Assembly: GCF_943373825.1 (NCBI RefSeq)
Contig: NZ_CALSBP010000003.1
Location: forward strand, 496,001-560,000
Length of the DNA stretch: 64,000 nucleotides
Source of the DNA: Aquimarina spinulae
GTDB lineage: Bacteria; Bacteroidota; Bacteroidia; Flavobacteriales; Flavobacteriaceae
Direction of reading: 5' to 3'
Shown here: piece by piece, positions 44,004 through 53,150 of the stretch
How the letters are laid out: each line of letters opens with the position of its first letter
Numbering within the stretch: the first letter of the stretch is position 1
Program-made: the position numbers and the translations under genes
The notes under the pieces: generated by a model
What the model was told of the DNA's origin: nothing
What the model saw: only the letters and a program-made list of their open reading frames with translations
The model's database searches: none

Positions 44004-45632
44004 ATGGATATAAACTTCAACAAAAACGAAGATCACAATAAACTCTTAGTATCAGAATTACGACAACGCCTTGCCAAAGTAAAATTAGGAGGAGGCGAAA
44101 AACGCATCGAAAAACTTCATGCCAAAGGTAAAATGACAGCAAGAGAAAGAATCGATTATTTATTAGATACAGATTCTAAATCTATAGAAATTGGCGCTTT
44201 TGCAGGAGAGGATATGTATCATGATCATGGGGGATGTCCTAGTGGCGGTGTCGTTGTTAAGATTGGATATGTAAGTGGAAAACAATGTATTGTTGTGGCT
44301 AATGATGCAACAGTAAAGGCTGGTGCCTGGTTCCCTATTACAGGAAAGAAAAACTTAAGAGCCCAGGAATTATCTATTGAAAACAAATTACCAATCATCT
44401 ATCTTGTAGATAGTGCAGGAGTATACCTACCAATGCAAGATGAAATCTTTCCTGATAAAGAACATTTTGGGAGGATATTTCGCAATAACGCAGTAATGAG
44501 TAGTATGGGAATTGTTCAAATCTCTGCAGTTATGGGGAGTTGTGTTGCCGGAGGTGCATATCTACCTATCATGAGTGATGAAGCATTGATTGTAGATAAA
44601 ACAGGTAGTATATTCCTTGCAGGAAGTTATTTGGTAAAAGCAGCTATTGGAGAAAGTATTGATAATGAAACTCTGGGTGGTGCAACTACTCATTGTGAAA
44701 TTTCTGGAGTAACCGATTATAAATCTAAAGATGATGCAGATGCTCTGGATACAATTAAAAATATAATGTCAAAAATTGGGGATTTTGAAAAAGCTGGTTT
44801 TAATCGTAGTAAACCTGTTTCTCCAAAAGAAAATCAAGATGATATCTATGGTATCTTACCAAAAGCTAGAAATGAACAGTATGACATGATGGAAATCATC
44901 AATCGACTAGTAGATGGTTCTGATTTTGAAGAATACAAAGCCGGATATGGGCAAACTATTTTAACTGGGTATGCGCGTATCGATGGCTGGGCTGTAGGTA
45001 TTGTAGCAAATCAGCGTAAAATTGTAAAGACTAAGAAAGGAGAAATGCAATTTGGAGGAGTCATCTATTCTGACTCTGCAGATAAAGCAACACGGTTTAT
45101 CGCCAATTGTAATCAAAAGAAAATACCATTGGTATTTCTACAAGATGTAACCGGATTTATGGTGGGTAGTAAAAGTGAGCATGGAGGTATTATTAAAGAT
45201 GGTGCAAAAATGGTAAATGCCGTGAGTAATAGTGTCGTACCAAAATTTACCATAGTAGTTGGTAATTCTTATGGTGCAGGTAATTATGCAATGTGTGGCA
45301 AAGCATACGACCCTAGATTAATTGCTGCCTGGCCAAGTGCAGAATTAGCGGTAATGGGTGGTGCTCAAGCAGCAAAAGTATTGTTACAGATTGAAACGGC
45401 TTCTTTAAAAAAGAAAGGAGAGCAATTATCTGAAGAAGATGAGAAAGCGCTGTTTAATAAAATTAAAGCTCGATATGATAAACAAACTTCTCCGTATTAT
45501 GCCGCTGCACGAATCTGGACAGATGCTATCATAGACCCTTTAGATACGAGAAAATGGATTTCTATGGGTATAGAGGCTGCAGATCATTCTCCAATTGAAA
45601 AGAAATTTAATTTGGGAATCATACAAGTGTAA
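44004..45632 (+). CDS. Acyl-CoA carboxylase beta subunit
   Basis: 542 aa from the ATG at 44004 (MDINFNKNEDHNKLL). Carboxyltransferase domains: KMTARERIDYLLD, HGGCPSGGVVVKIGYVSGK, GSCVAGGAYLPIMSDEAL, FLAGSYLVKAAIGE, LQDVTGFMVGSKSEHGGIIKDGAKM, GNSYGAGNYAMCG and the ending ...IEKKFNLGIIQV. Of the methylcrotonyl/propionyl/acetyl-CoA type; transfers CO2 from biotin to an acyl-CoA. The biotin-carrying subunit is not in the window. Confidence 0.92.
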   Translation: MDINFNKNEDHNKLLVSELRQRLAKVKLGGGEKRIEKLHAKGKMTARERIDYLLDTDSKSIEIGAFAGEDMYHDHGGCPSGGVVVKIGYVSGKQCIVVANDATVKAGAWFPITGKKNLRAQELSIENKLPIIYLVDSAGVYLPMQDEIFPDKEHFGRIFRNNAVMSSMGIVQISAVMGSCVAGGAYLPIMSDEALIVDKTGSIFLAGSYLVKAAIGESIDNETLGGATTHCEISGVTDYKSKDDADALDTIKNIMSKIGDFEKAGFNRSKPVSPKENQDDIYGILPKARNEQYDMMEIINRLVDGSDFEEYKAGYGQTILTGYARIDGWAVGIVANQRKIVKTKKGEMQFGGVIYSDSADKATRFIANCNQKKIPLVFLQDVTGFMVGSKSEHGGIIKDGAKMVNAVSNSVVPKFTIVVGNSYGAGNYAMCGKAYDPRLIAAWPSAELAVMGGAQAAKVLLQIETASLKKKGEQLSEEDEKALFNKIKARYDKQTSPYYAAARIWTDAIIDPLDTRKWISMGIEAADHSPIEKKFNLGIIQV

Positions 45633-45728
45633 AATGAAAATATCCCGTATGTATTAATGATTTGTGTATTAAAAATATACATAATGTATGTTTTTAGGTT
45701 TTTTAGAAAATTTAACTTTAAAACTTAA

Positions 45729-45971
45729 TTAACCATTTTAAATCTAGACAAGGCCATAATCCTTAAAAAAGAACAACAACAATCTATTAATGAAGGTTCG
45801 TTTGATAGAAGATGTCCTCAATTTTGAGCATATTCGAAAGGTAGTGATTGCCCTTGTAGAGGAAGTGGAGTAACCATAAGAGGTTACTATATTGATGATT
45901 TGTGTGCTTTTAAAGGAAAAAAGAAATCCAGTCGATTTCCAAATTGTACTAATATCCATTTTATAGATTAG
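45729..45971 (+). pseudogene. Decayed Cys-rich RiPP/bacteriocin-like precursor
   Basis: Frame reads TILNLDKAIILKKEQQQSINEG then SFDRRCPQF-TGA-AYSKGSDCPCRGSGV and on to a TAG at 45969. The first part looks like a Bacteroidota precursor leader (ILNL...L.K.EQ..INGG), with the cleavage Gly-Gly changed to Glu-Gly. The second part is Cys-rich. There is no start codon (TAA just upstream) and one in-frame TGA at 45825, where a Cys codon would fit. I infer a recently inactivated peptide gene. No biosynthetic genes lie nearby. The rest of 45633-46049 holds no gene. Confidence 0.5.
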
Positions 45972-46049
45972 TAAAATAAAATTAGTATTCAGTATCTTTA
46001 TTCATCTATTTGCATATCTTCATTTACGAAGAATGAACATACATCAGTT

Positions 46050-47291
46050 ATGAAATTATATGTCAACACGTTATATATACTATTGATACTAAGCTTTATT
46101 TTTTTATTGAGTTGTCAGACTGCTAAAAAAGTTGCTTTCGAGGTCCCTGTAGATACTACTTCAAAAAAAATCAACTATCAAATTAAGCAAACATATACGT
46201 TAAAAGATATTGGTGTATATGCCAATAATGAATTTGACGGAGCCCGTCTAAATGGATTTAGAAAAATAAATGATAGTACTGCAGCAGTTATTATAAACCC
46301 TGAAAATGCCCCTATAAATAAAAGTGCATACTACGCTTTTAAAGCTTGGGCCGATACGCCTAAATCTTTTTATTTCCAGTTTCAATATCCCGATGGACAT
46401 GAACACAGGTATCTTCCACAGTTAAAAACAAATAACGAGCAATGGAAAAGTATTGATTCTATTAATTTATATCAAACTAACGAAAATACTACGATAAAAA
46501 TTCAACTCGATAAAACACCTTTATTAATTGCTGCTCAGGAAATACATTCTTCTAAACATGTTAAGGATTGGTATACAAATTTGATTAAGGGGAAAGAGAA
46601 TTATGTAAATCTGAGTGTATTCGGAACTTCTAAATTAGGTAGGGAATTACCCGTGTTAGATATTTTTAATGGAAATCCCGAAAATAAGGATATAATCGTT
46701 TTGTTAACGCGTCAGCATCCTCCAGAAGTTACTGGTTATTTTGCCTTTCGACACTTTGTACAAACTTTATTAGATGACAACTCTGAGCTTTCAAAAGAAT
46801 TTTTGAATAGGTATCGGGTATTAGCTTTTCCTATTATGAATCCAGATGGTGTAGATCTTGGTCATTGGAGACATAATGCTGGTGGTGTAGATACTAATCG
46901 AGATTGGTCTGCATACCGACAACCCGAAATTAAGCAAACGGTACAGTTTATTTCTAAAACATTAAAAAGAAATAATTCGAAACTAATATTAGGTCTTGAT
47001 TTTCATTCTACCTGGTATGATATATTTTATACCAATGAAATACGAAAAGGCACTACTCTCCCCCATTTTATAGAGAATTGGTTTACCGCATTAGAAAACA
47101 ATATTCCTGACTATGTTGTAAACGAAAAACCAGGAAACAGCAAGAAACCGGTTTCTAAAGGATGGTTTCTATATGGGCATAATGCTACAGGAGTAACTTA
47201 TGAAATAGGTGATGATACTCCAAGAGATAAAATAAAAGTTATCGGTACGATAACTGCACAACAAATGATGAAGATTTTGACCGATAAGTGA
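46050..47291 (+). CDS. M14 family zinc carboxypeptidase lipoprotein
   Basis: 413 aa. Lipobox LLSCQT. An N-terminal beta domain (residues about 40-150) precedes the M14 catalytic domain: RQHPPEVTG (His and Glu zinc ligands), NPDGVDLGHWRHNAGGVDTNRDW (substrate Arg/Asn), LDFHSTWYDIFYT (third zinc His) and TYEIGDD (catalytic Glu). Trims peptides or peptidoglycan stems in the envelope. Convergent with the M24 gene, 11 bases apart. Confidence 0.88.
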   Translation: MKLYVNTLYILLILSFIFLLSCQTAKKVAFEVPVDTTSKKINYQIKQTYTLKDIGVYANNEFDGARLNGFRKINDSTAAVIINPENAPINKSAYYAFKAWADTPKSFYFQFQYPDGHEHRYLPQLKTNNEQWKSIDSINLYQTNENTTIKIQLDKTPLLIAAQEIHSSKHVKDWYTNLIKGKENYVNLSVFGTSKLGRELPVLDIFNGNPENKDIIVLLTRQHPPEVTGYFAFRHFVQTLLDDNSELSKEFLNRYRVLAFPIMNPDGVDLGHWRHNAGGVDTNRDWSAYRQPEIKQTVQFISKTLKRNNSKLILGLDFHSTWYDIFYTNEIRKGTTLPHFIENWFTALENNIPDYVVNEKPGNSKKPVSKGWFLYGHNATGVTYEIGDDTPRDKIKVIGTITAQQMMKILTDK

Positions 47292-47302
47292 TGTAATTCA
47301 AT

Positions 47303-48625
47303 TTACTTTCTTTTAGGAATTGTAATCAATTTGGTCTGTCTATTATTCACATATTTAAAACCTGAAGCACTCCAAAAACCGGCTTCTTCGAGCATAATAC
47401 GAATATCTTTTTTCCATTCTGGGAGTGTTACTGTAGTATTTAGTTCGATAGCATACACGGTATTTTCATACAAGGGATAATCTCCTGTTCCCGGGACTCC
47501 ACCTTGTGCATCCCACATTCCTATTGTTGGGCCTGCAGAGTGGCCAAATACGCCTAATGGATGTGTGTATATTGACGGTTTAAGTCCTTCAGCTTTTGCT
47601 TGTTCAAGAGATTTTAATAAAATCTCATTTCCGGTCTTACCGGTCTTAAAATTAGAAGTAAAAATGTCCTGTACTTTATTTCCATCTGCAAAAGCTTTTG
47701 TTAAAAACTCAGGAGGAGATGTTTCTTCGTTTTTAAGAATATAGGCATGTTGCTGGCAATCTGTATTTAATCGTAGATATGTAATCCCAAAATCACAATG
47801 AATCAAATCTCCCGGCCGAATTACTTTATCTTTTGGTCGATCAGAAAAGGAAACAATATGGCTTTGTAGTGTTTCACCCGAACGCTGAATATCTACTGTA
47901 GGATGAAACCAGGTTTTTAATCCCATATCGGTTACCTTTTGTCTTAACCACCAAACTACATCATCTGTAGTAGTCGTTCCTGGCTGTATAACCGAAGTAC
48001 TATATGCTTCATCAATAATATCATGAGTGATTTTCACCAACTCTTTATATATTTCCATTTCCTGTTGGGTACGTGTTTCTACCCAAGCAATTGATAATTT
48101 TTCGGAAGAGGAAATTCTTGATTTATATTCTTCTGGCAGTACATTCATCAACTCATCATAGTCTGTTTTCACTATACCATCCAGAATTCCAAAATCTTTA
48201 GAATAATTAATTCCAATTTTTTTGGGATCTCTTTTTGAAATTATATCAATAAGTGCTTTCCATTGATCTGGTTGTTTATCCTTATCCCAGGCAGAATCAA
48301 TATTTTTGCCCACATTATATCGAGCTACTGCCAGTTTTTCTATTGTATTCTTAGCTTTGTCTCTATAAAAAACCAAAATAGTTCTTCGTCTGGCATTTAA
48401 CCAGGTCGAAGGTAGCATTGTTTTAAGTACAGGGTCTTCGTTGTATTCCCTCGAAATCAAGATCCACATATCAAACTCTGTACGATCCATTAGTTGAGGT
48501 AAAAGATTATCAAATCGATCTTTTAAAACCATATCAATTGCTGCTGCTCTTTCTCTTTGGTTTAGAATTTGAGATTGAATGGCAGTACTAAGAAAAAATA
48601 AGGTTATAATAAATAGGTTTTTCAT
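47303..48625 (-). CDS. Exported M24 family aminopeptidase
   Basis: 440 aa. Signal peptide MKNLFIITLFFLSTAIQS. Creatinase-like N-terminal domain followed by a pita-bread fold: GDLIHCDFGITYLRLNTDCQQHAY (metal Asp pair), THPLGVFGHSAGPTIGMWD (metal His region) and NTVYAIELNTTVTLPEW (Glu ligand). Resembles Xaa-Pro aminopeptidase; acts in the periplasm. The last canonical Glu is within IRIMLEEAGF. Confidence 0.88.
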   Translation of the reverse strand: MKNLFIITLFFLSTAIQSQILNQRERAAAIDMVLKDRFDNLLPQLMDRTEFDMWILISREYNEDPVLKTMLPSTWLNARRRTILVFYRDKAKNTIEKLAVARYNVGKNIDSAWDKDKQPDQWKALIDIISKRDPKKIGINYSKDFGILDGIVKTDYDELMNVLPEEYKSRISSSEKLSIAWVETRTQQEMEIYKELVKITHDIIDEAYSTSVIQPGTTTTDDVVWWLRQKVTDMGLKTWFHPTVDIQRSGETLQSHIVSFSDRPKDKVIRPGDLIHCDFGITYLRLNTDCQQHAYILKNEETSPPEFLTKAFADGNKVQDIFTSNFKTGKTGNEILLKSLEQAKAEGLKPSIYTHPLGVFGHSAGPTIGMWDAQGGVPGTGDYPLYENTVYAIELNTTVTLPEWKKDIRIMLEEAGFWSASGFKYVNNRQTKLITIPKRK

Positions 48626-48674
48626 TGTGTGATTAGTATGAGGGAATTAAATGTATAATTGAAATAAAAATATC

Positions 48675-48712
48675 ACAAAAAAAGACACCTGCAAAACAAT
48701 ACAGATGCCTCT
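48675..48712 (-). terminator. Probable terminator of the VWA protein gene
   Basis: On the minus strand, aaagaggcatctgt pairs imperfectly with gcaggtgtcttt and is followed by a run of T. Just downstream of the VWA gene stop. Confidence 0.6.
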
Positions 48713-48742
48713 TTCGAACTTTAACAATACCTTTTGATTACT

Positions 48743-50827
48743 CTATAATCCCTGATAGCTATTCATAAGTCTTATAAATTCTGCTTTATATCCCTGGTCA
48801 TCTTTTTCCTTATTCGTTTCGGCTAAAGCAATTATATCTTTAAGATTTTGGTTTTCAATATATTTCGAACCTCTTAATTTCATTCCAAACCAAGCGATTG
48901 ACGCTACAAAATTAAAATCTTGTGAAGCAGAAGTTTTAGCATCTGTATGTAAAATATGAACCATTTCAATACTCTTTTTCTCTTGTGGTCTTTTATATCT
49001 AAACTTAACAGTTAATAGTTCATCTCCATACTCTTTGTTAATCGTTGAATTGGTATATTTTAGATCTGCAATTTCTTTTAGATACTTGTTTTTTACTCCT
49101 ACGGGAATTACCTCATATAGTGCAGTCACTGTATGCCCACTTCCCAATTCTCCGGCATCTTTAGTATCATCTATAAAATCTTCATCTGCCAAAAGTCTGT
49201 TTTCATATCCTATCAATCGATATGCCTGCACTTTACCGGGGTTAAATTCAACTTGAATTTTTACATCTTTAGCTATTGTATATAAAGTGCCTCCGAATTC
49301 TTTCCCCAATACTCTTTGGGCTTCTTGCATAGTATCGATATATGCATGGTTACCATTACCAGTATCTGCTAATATTTCTAACTTACTGTCCTTATAATTT
49401 CCCATTCCGAATCCCAGACATGTTAAAAATACATTGGATTTACGTTTTTCTTCAATCAATTTTTTCATGTCTTTATCGCTACTAATTCCTACATTAAAAT
49501 CGCCATCGGTAGCCAGGATGACTCTATTATTGCCATTCTTTATAAAATTTTCTTTTGCAATTTTGTATGCCAATCGTATTCCTTCTCCTCCTGCTGTTGA
49601 TCCTCCTGCTTCAAGGTTTTGTAATGCTTGATTAATTTCGTGCTTATTAGCTCCAGATGTGGGTTTTAATACCATTCCTGCTGCCCCCGCATATACAACG
49701 ATAGAAACCTTGTCTTTTTCACGTAATTGATTAACCAAAAGTTTAAAAGCTTTTTTAAGTAGAGGCAATTTATTGCTGTTACTCATCGATCCTGATACAT
49801 CAATTAAGAATACAAGATTAGATGCGGGAATTTCATGTTGAGGAATTTCTTTTCCTTTTAATCCTATCTTAACCAATTGTGTTTTTGTATTCCAGGGAGT
49901 TGAAGCATACTCGGTATGAATTGCAAAAGGATGCTCGTCTTTGGGTTGTTCGTATTGATAATTAAAATAATTGATCATTTCTTCAATTTTAACGGCATCT
50001 GCAGGAACTTTAACTCCGTTATTAATCATTCTTCGAATATTACTATAGGATGCTTTGTCTACATCAATAGAAAAAGTCGAGAGAGGAGCCATTTGAACTT
50101 TTTTAAAATCATTTTCAATAATTTCTCGGTATGACTCATCATTTTGTACTTTATAATTACCAGAATGCGTTGTAATTACAATACATCCATGTTTAGCCTT
50201 AGTCCCATAAACCGAAGTTGCTTTTTTATTTTTAAGCACTTCTACCTTTGCTATTTTTGTTGGATCTATTGTGTTTACTACGGCTATGTCTTTATTATCA
50301 ACAGGTACTCCATCTACTACATACAGCGGTTGTTTTGTACCCGAAACCGAACTGACTCCTCTAACTTTTAACGCATTACCTGTACTAAAAACCTGTACTC
50401 CCGACGACTTGTTAATACGTCTTTGCCTGTGTTTTCTTCCTTTCCTTCTTGGTCTATTACTAGATACAGCATAACTCATTGATTTTCTTACTCTATTTGA
50501 TCCATATGCTGTAACAACTACTTCTTCTAATTCTGCCGAAGAAGGAATCAGCTTAATATGCATAAAAGCCGAGGCAGCGGTTATTTTTTCCTCAGCTGTT
50601 TCGAATCCTACATAAGAAAACATTAATGTGTCTCCTATAGTCGCAAGAATAGTGTAATTACCATCAAAATCTGTTTGCGTTCCGTTGGTACTGCCTTTTA
50701 TAACAATATTTACGCCAGGTAAAGGCAGGCTTTGATCGTCTGTTACTTTTCCTGTAACTTTTATGTCTTGTGCATTTGAAATCCCGGTTATAAGGAAGAC
50801 AAATAAAATGTATTGTAATAGTCTCAT
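48743..50827 (-). CDS. Exported plug/VWA/YfbK-type protein
   Basis: 694 aa. Signal peptide, CarboxypepD_reg-like domain (residues 22-95), a basic low-complexity segment (RRKGRKHRQRRINK, 127-140), a TonB-plug-like piece (GVQVFSTGNALKVRGVSS to KVEVLKNKKATSVYG, about 143-222) without a barrel, then a von Willebrand A domain with MIDAS DVSGSMS at 343-349, LATDGDFN, and a C-terminal DUF3520/YfbK region. A surface or periplasmic adhesion/assembly scaffold is likely. Stand-alone with its own terminator. Confidence 0.85.
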   Translation of the reverse strand: MRLLQYILFVFLITGISNAQDIKVTGKVTDDQSLPLPGVNIVIKGSTNGTQTDFDGNYTILATIGDTLMFSYVGFETAEEKITAASAFMHIKLIPSSAELEEVVVTAYGSNRVRKSMSYAVSSNRPRRKGRKHRQRRINKSSGVQVFSTGNALKVRGVSSVSGTKQPLYVVDGVPVDNKDIAVVNTIDPTKIAKVEVLKNKKATSVYGTKAKHGCIVITTHSGNYKVQNDESYREIIENDFKKVQMAPLSTFSIDVDKASYSNIRRMINNGVKVPADAVKIEEMINYFNYQYEQPKDEHPFAIHTEYASTPWNTKTQLVKIGLKGKEIPQHEIPASNLVFLIDVSGSMSNSNKLPLLKKAFKLLVNQLREKDKVSIVVYAGAAGMVLKPTSGANKHEINQALQNLEAGGSTAGGEGIRLAYKIAKENFIKNGNNRVILATDGDFNVGISSDKDMKKLIEEKRKSNVFLTCLGFGMGNYKDSKLEILADTGNGNHAYIDTMQEAQRVLGKEFGGTLYTIAKDVKIQVEFNPGKVQAYRLIGYENRLLADEDFIDDTKDAGELGSGHTVTALYEVIPVGVKNKYLKEIADLKYTNSTINKEYGDELLTVKFRYKRPQEKKSIEMVHILHTDAKTSASQDFNFVASIAWFGMKLRGSKYIENQNLKDIIALAETNKEKDDQGYKAEFIRLMNSYQGL

Positions 50828-51019
50828 AGTTAATAGTTTTTAATTATGAACTAAAACTATGCGTTCTTATAAGCGATAACAATCAAGAATGAGTGAAGAC
50901 GTCTTTTTATTGAGTAAAAAGGAAAATACTGGCTATTCTGTTTCCAGAAAATGTGAAAGTGAGAAGTTTATCATTAAAATTGATTAGCTAATACAATCTA
51001 TACTTTTACCAGAAAAGCA

Positions 51020-52135
51020 TTACAATTTAGAATTCATAGCCAATTCTACGGTTTGTTTTCTTTGTACTTTTCCGTTTTCTGTCCCTATAAATTGAGGAAT
51101 AAAATAAATTTCTTTCGGGATTTCGTACTTGTTTAAGGTATCTAAATTTTGTATCGCTTCTTGCAATGTTAAATATGCAATTTTATCATACCCACGCTCT
51201 ATTAATAAGATTACTTTATCACCAAGCATATCATCGGGGATACTGGTAATAAAAAAACGATGTCCGATCAACAGCTGTAATTTTGTTTCTATCTCTTCTG
51301 GATATAACTTCACTCCTCCACTATTAATTACATTATCATGACGCCCTTTCCACAAAAACTTTTTATATGTTTTTAGTTCTACTACGTCATTGGTAATGAT
51401 CGTCTCTTCATTTAACTGTGGAGCTTTAATAATCAAGCAATTTCTATTATCAATGCTTAACGTAATATTAGGTAGAGCCTTAAAATAATGAGCATCTTTT
51501 TTATCTTTTTTCTTTGGGTTTATTCTCCTTGCGGCTATATGAGAAACTGTTTCAGTCATACCATAGGTTTCAAATATTTTAGTCTTAAAACCCTGTACCA
51601 ATTCTTTTAAATTTTCTGAAACGGGACCACCTCCAACTATTAGCTTTTTAATTAAATGAAGTCTGTTAAGAGAGTTATCTAATTGTAGAGGCACCATTGC
51701 GCAAAAATCATATTGCTTATACACTGTATCCAAAGGATTTGTTCTTGGAGGTATCAAATCTATCTTCCACCCTAATACCATAGCTCTTACAAGCATCATT
51801 TTCCCAGCAATATAATTTGCAGGAAGGCATAGCAGTGCAGTAGTTCCTTCTTCAGATTTAAAAAACTTTCCTGTTGCTATTGCACTATTGATCATGTGTT
51901 GTTTATATACCTTAATTTTTTTTGGTTTTCCTGTAGAACCCGAGGTTTGTACAACAATATGATCTTTTTCATTTAACCAATCTAACAAAAAACTTCCTGC
52001 TTCCTGTTCATATACCTCACCTTCCTTAATAAAACTATAGGCTAAAGATTTTAGTCTTTCTTTATCAAAAGAACTTTTATTTATTGAGAAGCTTTGATGT
52101 ATTTCGGGTATAGAAAATGTACTTTTTGTTTGCAT
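51020..52135 (-). CDS. menE: o-Succinylbenzoate-CoA ligase (short MenE)
   Basis: 371 aa from the ATG at 52135 (a TTG lies two codons before). AMP-binding enzyme: VVQTSGSTGKPKKI (P-loop), FETYGMTETVSHIA, GRHDNVINSGGVKLYPEEIE and the C-terminal catalytic Lys in GTENGKVQRKQT. Shorter than the ~450-aa enterobacterial form but typical for Bacteroidota. Activates o-succinylbenzoate in menaquinone synthesis, consistent with menC and menA upstream on the same strand. Confidence 0.88.
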   Translation of the reverse strand: MQTKSTFSIPEIHQSFSINKSSFDKERLKSLAYSFIKEGEVYEQEAGSFLLDWLNEKDHIVVQTSGSTGKPKKIKVYKQHMINSAIATGKFFKSEEGTTALLCLPANYIAGKMMLVRAMVLGWKIDLIPPRTNPLDTVYKQYDFCAMVPLQLDNSLNRLHLIKKLIVGGGPVSENLKELVQGFKTKIFETYGMTETVSHIAARRINPKKKDKKDAHYFKALPNITLSIDNRNCLIIKAPQLNEETIITNDVVELKTYKKFLWKGRHDNVINSGGVKLYPEEIETKLQLLIGHRFFITSIPDDMLGDKVILLIERGYDKIAYLTLQEAIQNLDTLNKYEIPKEIYFIPQFIGTENGKVQRKQTVELAMNSKL

Positions 52136-52205
52136 ATTCAAATTTCAATTTTCTAACATACTCATAAGTTATCAATATGTAAAGAGTGTGTTATTTCTTT
52201 GTTAG

Positions 52206-53144
52206 TTATTCTGAAATTGTATCAGATGGTATGTTTCCAAAAAGTTTATCTTTCCATCCTGTCCATTTATATTTCTTAGCTAATATGAACAGATAAACAG
52301 GATATAATATAATAACTGGAAGTACAATATCAATACCAGCTGAAGGTTCTGATATATCTAAAAATATTGCATTGGTTTGAAAAGCGCTCCAGTCTGTTGT
52401 AACCAACATTGCAGCCATTATATTATTTGCTGCATGAAAGCCCAGGGCTAATTCCATACCATCGTCCATTAGAGTCATAATACCTAATAGAAGGCCAGTT
52501 CCTATATAAAACACCATCATAATATAGCCTAGTTTCTCAACTTCTGGATTTAAACCGTGAAGTAATCCAAACGTTACAGAAGTAATGATAAGTGGTAACC
52601 ATTTATTCTTAGCTAAAACACCTATACCTTGCATTAAATACCCTCTAAACAAATACTCTTCAAAACTGGTTTGTAACGGTAACAAGAGTAAAGAAATTAA
52701 AGCCAAGATTAAAAACGGAATCATTTCAAAATTAAGCTTATAAATTTCTGGTTCTACATAATAGCTAATCACAAAAAATACAATATTTATAGATGAAACA
52801 AGAAAAAATGTAAACCAAATACGTTTCCAATCAATCTTTTTTCTTGTTGTAGTCAATTCTCTAATCTTTTGTTTGTGAAGAAACTTAGCAACTATAAATA
52901 ACCCCAATAATCCAGATATAAAACTTATAATTACTAAGGTTAGAAATAAATTAGAATTCATATCTAACGAGGTAAAGTTAGATTCTGCAGCAACCATCAA
53001 CGTTTGTAAATCACCAGTATTTATAAATGCTCCTATGAATAAAGGGATAATACCTATAAATTGCCAAAAAATAAAAATGATTACTAACCCGATTAAATAT
53101 CTCCACCATTCATGTTTTATTTTAAGTGCTTGTGCTATATACAT
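52206..53144 (-). CDS. CPBP family intramembrane metalloprotease
   Basis: 312 aa, about eight membrane helices. Family motifs: SFEEYLFRGYLMQGI (EExxxR), FGLLHGLNPE (His) and LGFHAANNIMAA (HxxxN). Sits between menC and menE in the menaquinone segment (6-base gap after menC), probably co-transcribed; a functional tie to menaquinone is not implied by the family. Confidence 0.9.
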   Translation of the reverse strand: MYIAQALKIKHEWWRYLIGLVIIFIFWQFIGIIPLFIGAFINTGDLQTLMVAAESNFTSLDMNSNLFLTLVIISFISGLLGLFIVAKFLHKQKIRELTTTRKKIDWKRIWFTFFLVSSINIVFFVISYYVEPEIYKLNFEMIPFLILALISLLLLPLQTSFEEYLFRGYLMQGIGVLAKNKWLPLIITSVTFGLLHGLNPEVEKLGYIMMVFYIGTGLLLGIMTLMDDGMELALGFHAANNIMAAMLVTTDWSAFQTNAIFLDISEPSAGIDIVLPVIILYPVYLFILAKKYKWTGWKDKLFGNIPSDTISE

Positions 53145-53150
53145 ATAATC

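Noticed and set aside
45825-45827. In-frame TGA in the Cys-rich peptide frame as a selenocysteine codon
   Set aside because: No SECIS-like hairpin was evident, the frame also lacks a start codon, and a Cys-to-stop mutation explains it more simply.
45744-45959. Minus-strand 71-codon frame
   Set aside because: Shadow of the decayed Cys-rich peptide frame; Ser/Thr/Ile-rich with no pattern.
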